Positions 27,913 to 35,780 of a stretch of 64,000 nt of DNA are shown here, one piece after another. The notes below the pieces were generated by a model. That model worked only from the letters and a program-made list of their open reading frames with translations. It was not told where the DNA came from and ran no database searches. Both the position numbers and the translations under genes were made by a program. The stretch spans positions 124,001 through 188,000 of the forward strand of contig CAWBCI010000060.1 of NCBI GenBank assembly GCA_963787195.1, given 5' to 3'. This DNA comes from CAWBCI01 sp963787195 (GTDB lineage: Bacteria > Bacteroidota > Bacteroidia > Bacteroidales > JAGOPY01). How positions within the stretch are numbered: the first letter of the stretch is position 1; the number at the start of each line of letters is the position of its first letter.

Positions 27913-28296
27913 ATGGAAAGAAAAAAGTTGATAAGAAAAGAAAGGCTGAGAGATGCTTCGGATATACTGAACTCCATTGTATTTCTGGCGGGGGCTTATG
28001 ATTTCTGGGATCAGAATAAAATATGGATGGCGGTAATCCTTTTCTTTGCCGGAATGATCAACTTAACTATTACCGAGATATTTAAAACGAACCGGATAAA
28101 GGTAAAACTGGTCATGATGGCTGCCAATTGCCTCATTGCCGGCTTTATTGCCTATAATTACCTGCAAGAGGGTAAATATTATATACAATATGCCTGGATG
28201 ATTGTGGCTCTGATTTATTTAGTGTTTACTATACGTTTATTAATGAAGCATAGTAAGATGGAAGAGGAATTATCAAAGCCACCATCAGAATCTTAA
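27913..28296 (+). CDS. Small membrane protein, function unknown
   Basis: A 127-residue protein with a basic N-terminus (MERKKLIRKERLRD) and about four hydrophobic segments: SIVFLAGAYDFW, IWMAVILFFAGMINLTI, LVMMAANCLIAGFIAYN and YAWMIVALIYLVFTIRLLM. No family was recognised. The ending MEEELSKPPSES is acidic and probably cytoplasmic. It is followed after 53 bp by another small membrane protein. Confidence 0.65.
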   Translation: MERKKLIRKERLRDASDILNSIVFLAGAYDFWDQNKIWMAVILFFAGMINLTITEIFKTNRIKVKLVMMAANCLIAGFIAYNYLQEGKYYIQYAWMIVALIYLVFTIRLLMKHSKMEEELSKPPSES

Positions 28297-28349
28297 GCAG
28301 TAACCGATGCAAATTATTTAATAAAGCATCCTCCTTACAAATTAAAAAT

Positions 28350-28658
28350 ATGGTACCAATGATCATCCCTGCAATTTCCGCCAAACACCGGATCATCCGG
28401 CATTTTCAAGACAATAAAGCCACTTCAGCTGAAAAAGCCAGAAGTATTAAGGATTTAAAGATACGCAGGAACCTTATATTCAGAAGACTCATCAGGGAAG
28501 GGATCGTAAAATCAACTCAGGACGATAAATACTACCTTGACTTGAAGGCTTTCGAATCAGTGTCGGCTCAAAAACGAAGGTTTGTGATATTCCTGCTTTT
28601 TATAATGCTGATAGCCTTCCTAATCATCTTCCTTTATTCTTATTATTCATCAAAATAA
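28350..28658 (+). CDS. Small tail-anchored protein with winged-helix-like N-terminus
   Basis: A 102-residue protein. Residues about 10-65 (HFQDNKATSAEKARSIKDLK, then LIFRRLIREGIVKSTQDDKYYL) look like a small winged-helix fold in which a short repeated-helix unit ends in a KYYLD wing. The last 25 residues (FVIFLLFIMLIAFLIIFLYS) form one transmembrane helix. It could be a membrane-tethered regulator; this is inference from shape only. It precedes the NYN gene by 53 bp. A hairpin (GGCTGAAA/TTTCAGCC, 28669-28691) lies between them. Confidence 0.6.
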   Translation: MVPMIIPAISAKHRIIRHFQDNKATSAEKARSIKDLKIRRNLIFRRLIREGIVKSTQDDKYYLDLKAFESVSAQKRRFVIFLLFIMLIAFLIIFLYSYYSSK

Positions 28659-28711
28659 AAAAATAAACGGCTGAAAAACAGAATTTCAGCCCGGCTCCCA
28701 ATAAAACCATT

Positions 28712-29455
28712 ATGGAAAAAGACTTAAAATTTGCAGTACTGGTAGATGCGGACAATATACCCTATTCCCGGGTGCATGATATATTGCAGGAAATAGCGAA
28801 ATACGGTACTCCGACATTTAAACGAATCTATGGCGACTGGACGAATCCCCACCTGAAAGGCTGGAAAACGGTATTGCTTGAAAATGCGTTTACTCCCGTG
28901 CAGCAATATGGCTATACAACCGGGAAAAATTCAACCGATTCGGCCATGATCATTGATGCCATGGATATACTTTATTCGGGAAAGGTGGACGGGTTCTGCA
29001 TAGTCTCAAGCGATAGTGACTTCACGCGCCTGGCTATCCGTCTGAGGGAAACCGGGATGTATGTTATCGGGATGGGAGAAAAGAAAACTCCCAATCCTTT
29101 CATTGCGGCCTGCGACAAGTTCATTTACCTGGAAATCATTTCCCCGGATGAAGAAGTGCCTGAGACTAAAACTTCTGCAGAAAAGAAAGTAAAAAAAGAG
29201 ACTATTTCAAAAGTTGACAAACAGCTTATCAAGTTGATATCCTCATCTATCACCGATCTGGCGGATGACTCCGGATGGGCTTTCCTGGGAGAAGTCGGGA
29301 ACCTGCTATTGAAAAAGCAGCCTAATTTTGATCCCCGCAATTATGGATTTCTGAAACTTACCCCCATGATCAAATCATTGGACCGCTTTGAAATTGATGT
29401 CAGGGAAACTGAAAAATCGAATATCAAACTGGTTTTCATCAGGAATAAAAATTAA
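28712..29455 (+). CDS. NYN-domain nuclease-like protein with OST-HTH/LOTUS domain
   Basis: NYN (LabA/DUF88) proteins are PIN-like metal-dependent RNases. The N-terminal domain (about residues 1-140) keeps the acidic residues of the active site in VLVDADNIPY, NSTDSAMIIDAMDILYSG and IVSSDSDFTRLAIRLRE. The C-terminal 75 residues (LIKLISSSITDLADDSGW onward to KLVFIRN) match the OST-HTH/LOTUS fold, an RNA-binding winged helix. A Lys-rich linker (TSAEKKVKKETISKV) joins them. Length 247 is normal. RNA cleavage is inferred from the family; the target is unknown. Confidence 0.9.
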   Translation: MEKDLKFAVLVDADNIPYSRVHDILQEIAKYGTPTFKRIYGDWTNPHLKGWKTVLLENAFTPVQQYGYTTGKNSTDSAMIIDAMDILYSGKVDGFCIVSSDSDFTRLAIRLRETGMYVIGMGEKKTPNPFIAACDKFIYLEIISPDEEVPETKTSAEKKVKKETISKVDKQLIKLISSSITDLADDSGWAFLGEVGNLLLKKQPNFDPRNYGFLKLTPMIKSLDRFEIDVRETEKSNIKLVFIRNKN

Positions 29456-29970
29456 AGCTCAGGATTTAGTCATCATTTCTGTCCCCTCAATGGCTTTTTA
29501 ATTTTCAGGTTTCTTTAATCTGGAATAAAACTACTTGCCTGGATGTATGCGTCCGAAGGAATCCCAGTGATAGCCATGACCACATTTGAAGCTCTTATCA
29601 GGGAAATTAAACCGCTCAGCAAGCTTAAATCTAATGTGTATTCAAGGCAGGTTCTTTATCCCATTTTATTTTAACAAAATATATGGATAAATGAACTACC
29701 CCGCGGCAAGCAGCGGGGTATCTTAAGGAAATATCTATTATTCCTCTCAAGAGACGGGGAATTTAGTCCCATCAAAAAATCATCTACCTGAAAATTAACA
29801 CAAAAGTAAAAATCATATTTACAAATTATTCTTTAAATTAGTCTCCGCATGAACTAATCCGAAAGGCATACCTTTTCCGGGTAAAAATATTAGTAAAATT
29901 TTTGGCCCCGGAACACATATTCTTAAATATTTACAGAGATTTTAATAGTAGAATAACGAATTCAAATCCT
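29456..29970. other. Intergenic gap holding one repeat copy and a possible coding relic
   Basis: About 515 bases. It contains repeat copy A (29697-29775). On the minus strand, 29534-29640 is open in two frames: one reads a 35-codon piece with FKCGHGYHWDSFGR, another a hydrophobic piece with SNVVMAITGIPSDAY. Neither has a start codon, so this may be a remnant or chance. Confidence 0.4.
29697..29775. repeat. Dispersed hairpin repeat, copy A (short form)
   Basis: Starts with CCCCGCGGCAAGCAGCGGGG, an almost perfect 9-bp hairpin, followed by TATCTTAAGGAAATATCT and a block ending GGGGAATTTAGTCCCATC. The same order of blocks occurs at 32357-32500 and 35638-35780. This copy lacks the second hairpin (TCCCGA...TCGGGA) seen in the other two. 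Confidence 0.85.
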
Positions 29971-32343
29971 ATGATCTTTAATTATTTAAAGGACGCTTTT
30001 CGGTTCATTATCCGGAATAAACTATTCACAGTCATCAATGTGCTGGGGCTTGCATTGGGACTGGCTGCAGGTATTTATATCCTGATGTTTATCCTCAATG
30101 AATTTTCATTTGACCGTTTTAATAAGAATCTGGATAGTATTTACCGGATAAACTGGACAACCGAACATGGGGATACTCAGGAAAGATCCGGTGTAATAAC
30201 TGCCGGTGTCGGGCCCTCGATGCTGGAGGAATTTCCTGAAATAAAGCGGATGAGCCGCTTTTCCAACCCTTCCGGGGCCTTTGTTCAATTCGATGATAAA
30301 TCATTCAGAATAAATCATTTATCTTATGTTGATTCTTCCTTTTTCCAGATATTTTCATACCCCCTACTTCGCGGAGATGCTGCTAAGATATTCAGAGGGC
30401 CTTATGAAATAGCCCTATCCGAAACACTGGCCCGGGAGATCTTTGGTAATGAAGACCCTATCGGAAAAGTCCTGAGGCTGGATAAAGGGGACAATTTCCT
30501 GATTTCGGGAATTTTTAAAGATGTACCTGTAAATTCCCATCTTCTGTTCGACGCATTAATCTCTTTCTCTACCCTTTATCACTATCATGATATGGCTCTC
30601 GGCTGGAACGGCGGAGTTAATTACTATACCTATGTTCAATTGCAGAAAAATACTGACCCGCATAGCCTCGAAGAGAAATTCCCGGATTTCATGGAGAAGC
30701 ACATCAACTACATTTACCGCGATGCCGGATGGTTGGTCAGCCAGTTCCTTCAACCTTTGGCCCGGGTGCATCTTTATTCTGATTTCGTTGAGGATGTGGA
30801 ATCCCAGGGCAGTCTGACACGGATATATATCCTTTCGGCTATCGCCCTGCTGATCATACTTATGGCCTGTATAAATTTTATCAACCTGTCGACAGCCCGG
30901 GCGCTTAAAAGGGCCAGGGAAATCGGTATCCGTAAGGTGATGGGCGCCACCAGGGCAGTCCTGATCCGGCAGTTCTTGCTGGAGTCCTTTTTGTATATCC
31001 TTCTTTCATTTATCCTGGCATTGGTTTTTGTAGATATTTTTCAGGATTTTTTCAATGAACTGATCGGAAAGGAATTCCGATTTTTCGATACCGGCAATGC
31101 TATACTCTTTATAAGTCTGCCGCTGATACTCATAATTATCGGGCTTTTGGCAGGCGGATACCCTGCCTTGTACCTTTCACGTTTCCAGCCCCTGAAAGTT
31201 TTGAAAGGTATTTCTTCCCGTGGAAATTCACGTTCGTATTTCCGGAACGGACTGGTTGTCTTTCAATTCTTTATAACTTCCATCCTGATAATTTCCACCC
31301 TGGTCATTTACCGCCAGCTCAGATATGTGGACTCGATTAAGCCAGGTTATGACAAAGAAGGTGTAATTGTGCTGCCTTTAAACAGCAGCACTCTTATGCA
31401 AAACCTTAAAATTTTAAAGCAGGATATTTTGAATATACCCGGAATTATAAATGCGGGAGCTTCATCTGACGTACCCGGTTACGATTTTACCCGGAACGGA
31501 TATATTGTAGAAGAAAAAACTGAAGCAGAATTATTCAATGTGATCGATATAGATGCAGATTATTTGGAAACTATGAAAATCAAGCTTCTGGAAGGAAGGA
31601 ATTTTGATCCCGGAATGAATTCCGACAGTATGGCTTACCTGGTAAATGAAAAGTTTGTGAAAGAAGCCGGCTGGGATGATGCCCTTGGAAAAACCATATC
31701 GAGAGGTGGTAAGCATAAGATAATCGGCGTGGTAGCTGATTTTAACTTTGCAAGCATGCATAAGGAAATAGCACCCCTGATCCTTACCATGGTTCCCTGG
31801 AAAGCTTTTAATTATCTTTCGCTGAGGATCAATACGAGGGACCTTAATTCATTACTGCCAAAAATCGAATCTGCCTGGAAATCAGCAGATTCATCGATCC
31901 CTTTTGATTTTTTCTTTCTGGACGCACGACTCCGCCAGGCCTATCAAACAGAACAGAACTTTGGCAAAATGTTCCGCTATTTCGGTATTATCGCGATAGT
32001 GATCGCATGTCTTGGTTTACTCGGCCTTTCATCCTTTATTACGGAACAAAGGAGAAAAGAAGTGGGCATCCGAAAAGTTTTGGGAGCCTCTTCCATCAGA
32101 ATAATGACAAGTTATACCGGGAACTTTCTGATCCTGGTCCTCATCGCTAATATTATCGCCTGGCCCCTTGCATGGTATGTAATGAATGTTTGGCTGGAGC
32201 GATTTGCATACCGCATAAATATTGGAATATTCGTTTTACTCTCGGCTTTTCTGATCTCTTCCCTTATTACAGTTATTACAATAGGTATACAGGTTTACCG
32301 GGCCGCGAATGCCAACCCAGTGAAAGCACTTAAGTATGAATAG
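29971..32343 (+). CDS. MacB/FtsX-type ABC transporter permease
   Basis: Large permease of the MacB_PCD-FtsX-FtsX architecture common in Bacteroidota. The start is the ATG at 29971 (MIFNYLKDAFRFIIRNKLFT); the first helix is VINVLGLALGLAAGIYILM. A periplasmic MacB domain follows, then an FtsX block with ILMACINFINLSTARALKRA and REIGIRKVMGA near residues 305-335. A second periplasmic domain and a second FtsX block repeat GIRKVLGASS near 700, ending NANPVKALKYE. Length 790 is normal. No ABC ATPase gene lies next to it, which is common for this group. The substrate is unknown. Confidence 0.9.
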   Translation: MIFNYLKDAFRFIIRNKLFTVINVLGLALGLAAGIYILMFILNEFSFDRFNKNLDSIYRINWTTEHGDTQERSGVITAGVGPSMLEEFPEIKRMSRFSNPSGAFVQFDDKSFRINHLSYVDSSFFQIFSYPLLRGDAAKIFRGPYEIALSETLAREIFGNEDPIGKVLRLDKGDNFLISGIFKDVPVNSHLLFDALISFSTLYHYHDMALGWNGGVNYYTYVQLQKNTDPHSLEEKFPDFMEKHINYIYRDAGWLVSQFLQPLARVHLYSDFVEDVESQGSLTRIYILSAIALLIILMACINFINLSTARALKRAREIGIRKVMGATRAVLIRQFLLESFLYILLSFILALVFVDIFQDFFNELIGKEFRFFDTGNAILFISLPLILIIIGLLAGGYPALYLSRFQPLKVLKGISSRGNSRSYFRNGLVVFQFFITSILIISTLVIYRQLRYVDSIKPGYDKEGVIVLPLNSSTLMQNLKILKQDILNIPGIINAGASSDVPGYDFTRNGYIVEEKTEAELFNVIDIDADYLETMKIKLLEGRNFDPGMNSDSMAYLVNEKFVKEAGWDDALGKTISRGGKHKIIGVVADFNFASMHKEIAPLILTMVPWKAFNYLSLRINTRDLNSLLPKIESAWKSADSSIPFDFFFLDARLRQAYQTEQNFGKMFRYFGIIAIVIACLGLLGLSSFITEQRRKEVGIRKVLGASSIRIMTSYTGNFLILVLIANIIAWPLAWYVMNVWLERFAYRINIGIFVLLSAFLISSLITVITIGIQVYRAANANPVKALKYE

Positions 32344-32356
32344 TATTGAAAAATTA

Positions 32357-32500
32357 GCTTCCGCGCAACAGCGAGGTAGCTTAAGGAAATGTCTCTTATT
32401 CGTCTCAAGAGACGGGGAATTCAATTCTGGAAGATCCCGAATAAGACTTCGTCTTTTCGGGACCAATTCGACTAAGGAATTTTTTTTCGCTTCGCTTAAA
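32357..32500. repeat. Dispersed hairpin repeat, copy B (degenerate first hairpin)
   Basis: Begins CTTCCGCGCAACAGCGAGGTAG, a decayed form of the first hairpin, then TTAAGGAAATGTCTCTTATTC and CGTCTCAAGAGACGGGGAAT. A second hairpin follows, TCCCGAATAAGAC-TTC-GTCTTTTCGGGA, then a CAATTCGACTAAGGAATTTT tail rich in T and TTCGCTTCG. It lies directly after the permease stop, so it may also serve as its transcription end. Confidence 0.85.
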
Positions 32501-32563
32501 AAAATTGAGTCTCATTGATTAAAATAATAATGTCATTTGTCGTAATTATTTTGACATATTTCG

Positions 32564-32577
32564 TATTTTTGTACAAA
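32564..32577 (+). promoter_or_regulatory. -7 box and overlapping palindrome upstream of the toxin-antitoxin pair
   Basis: TATTTTTG (32564-32571) matches TAnnTTTG. TTTGTACAAA (32568-32577), a perfect 10-bp palindrome, overlaps it 11 bases before the antitoxin ATG. TGTCA (32531-32535) and TGACA (32551-32555) form an outer inverted pair. Autorepression by the Xre antitoxin at this site is an inference. Confidence 0.4.
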
Positions 32578-32587
32578 TAATAAGAAT

Positions 32588-33019
32588 ATGGCAAAAACAA
32601 TTAACCTTCTCCCTGATAACATTTCCTATGATTTGGTTGATGATCAGCAGGCCTTATACCTTGTAGATGCCGTGCGGCAGGGAATAAAATTCGGTATTTT
32701 TATGAATATCGCCGGCAGGAGCCCTTTCAGCCTGATCGATTGGTCCTATTTCCTCCACCTCAGCGAGCGTACTATGCAGCGTTATAAAAAAGAAAACCTC
32801 ACCTTCAGCCCTTTACAATCAGAGAAAATATTAGAGATCACGCTTTTATACGAAAAAGGTACGGAGGTCTTCGGGAATAAGGAAAAGTTCAATTCCTGGC
32901 TGGAAAGCGAAAACCTGGCCCTTGGGAAAGTGAAACCAAAGGAATTACTCGATAGTTCTTTTGGCATTAACCTTTTGAAGGATGAATTGATCCGCATTGA
33001 ACACGGTATCCTGGCATGA
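32588..33019 (+). CDS. Xre/MbcA/ParS-type antitoxin (DUF2384)
   Basis: Antitoxin of the Xre-RES type II module. The N-terminal half has a helix-turn-helix-like segment (YFLHLSERTMQRYKKENLTF, about 57-76). The C-terminal half carries the toxin-binding DUF2384 pattern: LYEKGTEVFGNKEKFNSWL, then SENLALGKVKPKELLDSSFG. Length 143 is typical. Its stop codon overlaps the start of the RES toxin by 4 bases (ATGA), implying coupled translation. Confidence 0.92.
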   Translation: MAKTINLLPDNISYDLVDDQQALYLVDAVRQGIKFGIFMNIAGRSPFSLIDWSYFLHLSERTMQRYKKENLTFSPLQSEKILEITLLYEKGTEVFGNKEKFNSWLESENLALGKVKPKELLDSSFGINLLKDELIRIEHGILA

Positions 33020-33474
33020 TAGTCTACCGGCTCTGCAAATCAAAACATGCTGCCGACCTCAGCGGGAAAGGCGCTGAAATAAGCGGTGCAAGATGGAACA
33101 GCAAAGGAAAGGCCATGCTTTATACCAGCCAGTCAATTGCTTTATGCAGCACCGAAATTGCAGTTCACACGCCTTTGGGGAATTTACCCGATGATTATGT
33201 GCTAATGAGCATCGAGATCCCTGATGATTCCATATTGGAAATCCAACAGTCAAGCCTGCCAAGCGACTGGAAATTCTTTCCTCATCCCCACTCCACTCAA
33301 AAAATAGGAGATAATTTTATCGCTGAAGAAGAATATCTTGTTATGAAAGTCCCTTCTGTAGTAGTCCAGGGCGAATTCAACTATTTACTGAACCCGGTAC
33401 ACAAGGATTTTCAAAAAGTAAAAATATTAAATACTGAGCCCTTTTCTTTTGATGAAAGGCTTTTTAGAAGATAA
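33016..33474 (+). CDS. RES-domain toxin
   Basis: RES toxins are ADP-ribosyltransferase-fold enzymes that deplete NAD or modify a target protein, held in check by a Xre/DUF2384 antitoxin. The three name-giving residues are visible in order: Arg in ISGARWNSKGKAML near 27, Glu in ALCSTEIAVHTPL near 51, and a late Ser in the HPHSTQKIGDNF to VMKVPSVVVQGEFNYLLNP region. The NYLLNPVHKDF ending is typical. Length 152 is normal. It is probably active because both genes are intact. Confidence 0.92.
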   Translation: MIVYRLCKSKHAADLSGKGAEISGARWNSKGKAMLYTSQSIALCSTEIAVHTPLGNLPDDYVLMSIEIPDDSILEIQQSSLPSDWKFFPHPHSTQKIGDNFIAEEEYLVMKVPSVVVQGEFNYLLNPVHKDFQKVKILNTEPFSFDERLFRR

Positions 33475-33618
33475 AATAAATTTGTTTATAAATTTTGATG
33501 AGAGTTTAAGAATAAAGAATATCCGGTATATAATTTGTATAAAAGGACTTATTGTATTTGATTTATCAAGCCAATATCTTCTTCTTAACATTTATATTTT
33601 TAATTAATTTCAATCATA

Positions 33619-34128
33619 ATGAAGCTCCTGCATAAATTCAATACTTGCTCCTTAATACTGTTATTGTTAGGCGCATACTCCTATGCCCAGGAAGGCAATA
33701 ACAGACCTGTCTTTATCCGGATTTTCAGTTTACAAACATGTCCCCATCCTCAATATGGCAATAATAAAACACTGGTGTCGAATGATTCGGTTTGCTTTCT
33801 GAAAGTTAAGTTTGATCATGATCAGATGAAAAATGAATATAAGGGCACCCATGAATCCATGACGAAGAAACCTGAATGCACTAAGATGGTAAATGAAGAC
33901 TATGATTCGATCGTGAATTTTATAATGACTTCAGGTCTTTTAAACCTGGATATGGAATATTCAAAGCCGGATACAAACGGGGGCATAACCGTTATGCACT
34001 CGGGAGGCTGTTCTTATAATTATTTCATTGAAACTTCGGAGAAGAAATACGATTTGCTGGTTCAAACTGGCTATAGTTTCAAACTCCCACCGGAATTAAG
34101 GAGTTTGACAAACTCTTCCGAAGAATAA
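33619..34128 (+). CDS. Secreted protein of unknown function
   Basis: A 169-residue protein with a signal peptide (SLILLLLGAYSYAQEG, cleavage near 23) and no lipobox. Four Cys in the mature part (TCPHPQ, SVCFLK, PECTKM, GGCSYN) could form two disulphides in the periplasm. No family was recognised. It is followed by a barrel protein and a lipoprotein on the same strand, so the three may act together at the outer membrane. Confidence 0.6.
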   Translation: MKLLHKFNTCSLILLLLGAYSYAQEGNNRPVFIRIFSLQTCPHPQYGNNKTLVSNDSVCFLKVKFDHDQMKNEYKGTHESMTKKPECTKMVNEDYDSIVNFIMTSGLLNLDMEYSKPDTNGGITVMHSGGCSYNYFIETSEKKYDLLVQTGYSFKLPPELRSLTNSSEE

Positions 34129-34220
34129 CAGGAAGGTATGTTGACAAGTCGGAATGATTATCTTCAATCTATAATGCTGATTAAATGATTTATAAGCAAT
34201 CCATAAATAAACCTAATACT

Positions 34221-34997
34221 ATGCTTAAAAAATTTATAAGTATCCTTTTTTTAGCTCTGGCATTTTTCGGGAGCAATACAGTTTCCGGCCAGGAGATAAG
34301 GCATAAATACCTGGGAGTGGAAGGAGGGATGGATTTCCAGGGGGTCAATGTTCCGGATTATGATTTTATCAGGGGAGAAATATCCTATTACCCTGAATAT
34401 TATGGATCTTCATCCCAGCTTCAGGGCTCTTACCAAAAGTGGTATCTTGGGGCAAAGACTGAAATCAGGTCCAAAAGCAATAGATTCGGCTTGTTTGCAG
34501 GACTTAGATTTTCGAGGGTAAACAGTTCCCTGGGCAAGAACCAGTACTGGTCGGATAATTCCGAATTCTTCTATTTACTTTACAAACAAGAAGGAACGAC
34601 GACCGAATACCTGAGGATCAGGGAGATTAACAGGGCCTCAAATTATATTGGAATACCTCTTGAAGTCAGATTTTTCCCGTATCGTCCACGACTTTTCAGG
34701 TTGTATTTCAAAGCAGCAACTGAATTGAGCTACAGAATAAGCACGAGTACCGAGGTAGTTTTTGATGATAGCGCCATGGATCAATTTCAGAAGGATGTAC
34801 TAAATAAATTTGATGGTCCGGGAAATTTTTATTCATCATTTTCAATCGCGGCTGGAATAAAAATAGGCCGGGATGATAAACCGAATATTAACCTGGAAGC
34901 TGTGTTACCTTCATTCGTACTTACAAACAAGTCCTCAGGGCTTGTGAATACTATTTCAGGCGGTGGCCTGCAATTAAATGTTCAATTCCCATTCTAA
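34221..34997 (+). CDS. Predicted outer-membrane beta-barrel protein
   Basis: From the ATG at 34221 a signal peptide (FISILFLALAFFGSNTVSG) leads into a 258-residue protein with strand-like alternation (YLGAKTEIRSKSNRFGLFAG, YIGIPLEVRFFPYRPRLF, FSIAAGIKIG) and a terminal QLNVQFPF that ends in Phe, as barrel proteins do. An in-frame start at 34185 would add 12 residues before the signal peptide and is less likely. Function unknown; it lies 12 bp before the lipoprotein gene. Confidence 0.65.
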   Translation: MLKKFISILFLALAFFGSNTVSGQEIRHKYLGVEGGMDFQGVNVPDYDFIRGEISYYPEYYGSSSQLQGSYQKWYLGAKTEIRSKSNRFGLFAGLRFSRVNSSLGKNQYWSDNSEFFYLLYKQEGTTTEYLRIREINRASNYIGIPLEVRFFPYRPRLFRLYFKAATELSYRISTSTEVVFDDSAMDQFQKDVLNKFDGPGNFYSSFSIAAGIKIGRDDKPNINLEAVLPSFVLTNKSSGLVNTISGGGLQLNVQFPF

Positions 34998-35009
34998 TAA
35001 ATTCCAGCC

Positions 35010-35615
35010 ATGAAAAATAAATTTCAATACATATTCATCTTATCCCTGATGATAATTACTGCCTGCAGCAAAGACCATGAATTACAGAAATCAATATTCA
35101 TTCCGGACCCGGATTTTCCGGAATTACCTCAATACAGTGAATGGGGTTATAATACTTTCGGAGCTTATTACGACCGGGAAGCTTTTATATCAAATTCAAA
35201 TGTTGTACCAGTGAAAGTGGCGGTCACAAATGATACTGCTTCCTTTATTTTCCAGGGACAATCGGGAGGGAATTATTATTATGAAACGAACCAGATGTCC
35301 ATGAAAATAAGCCTTGCCGGATTTATCCCTTCAAACTATACTGAACTGATAGTATTGAATGACAGTACTATAAATCTTCAGAACCCTGACTGTAGGGTGT
35401 ACATCACTAAGAATAATATTACATATGCAGCAAATATACTGAGTGGCAGCCTGCAGTTTAAGCGAGCCCAAAACCTGCTGGTCGACAAGGAGCAAACGGA
35501 AGTTATCCTATCAGGATATTTTGAATTTACCGCCCTGATAAACAATGAACCTGTGGCTATAAGCGATGGAAGATTTGATGTGGGTATAGGAACATCTAAT
35601 TTTTTTAATTATTGA
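35010..35615 (+). CDS. Lipoprotein of unknown function
   Basis: A 201-residue protein with a signal peptide and lipobox (LSLMIITACSKDHE, Cys near 20). The mature part is beta-rich (FQGQSGGNYYYETNQMSM, ANILSGSLQFKRAQNLL, VILSGYFEFTALINNEP) and could be a small surface or periplasmic beta domain. No family was recognised. It is the third gene of the 33.6-35.6 kb secreted-protein group, followed 22 bases later by repeat copy C. Confidence 0.65.
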   Translation: MKNKFQYIFILSLMIITACSKDHELQKSIFIPDPDFPELPQYSEWGYNTFGAYYDREAFISNSNVVPVKVAVTNDTASFIFQGQSGGNYYYETNQMSMKISLAGFIPSNYTELIVLNDSTINLQNPDCRVYITKNNITYAANILSGSLQFKRAQNLLVDKEQTEVILSGYFEFTALINNEPVAISDGRFDVGIGTSNFFNY

Positions 35616-35637
35616 TTTTAAAAACAGAATAAATAAG

Positions 35638-35780
35638 ATACCCCGCTGCAAGCAGCGGGGTATCTTAAGGAAATATCTCTTATTCGTCTCAAGAGATGGG
35701 AATTTAGTCCCATCAATCCCGAAAAGACTTCGTCTTATTCGGGATCAATTCGACTTACAATTTTTCTTCGCTTCCGACTT
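35638..35780. repeat. Dispersed hairpin repeat, copy C (full form)
   Basis: Holds CCCCGCTGCAAGCAGCGGGG (perfect 9-bp stem, 2-base loop), then TATCTTAAGGAAATATCTC, TCGTCTCAAGAGATGGG, AATTTAGTCCCATC, a second hairpin TCCCGAAAAGAC-TTC-GTCTTATTCGGGA, and the tail CAATTCGACTTACAATTTTT. The tail runs into the last codons of the kup pseudogene. Confidence 0.88.

Noticed and set aside
32588..33474. Xre-RES pair as a T6SS effector-immunity pair
   Set aside because: Operon order, the 4-base overlap and the DUF2384/RES families point to a normal intracellular toxin-antitoxin module, 10 kb away from the T6SS.
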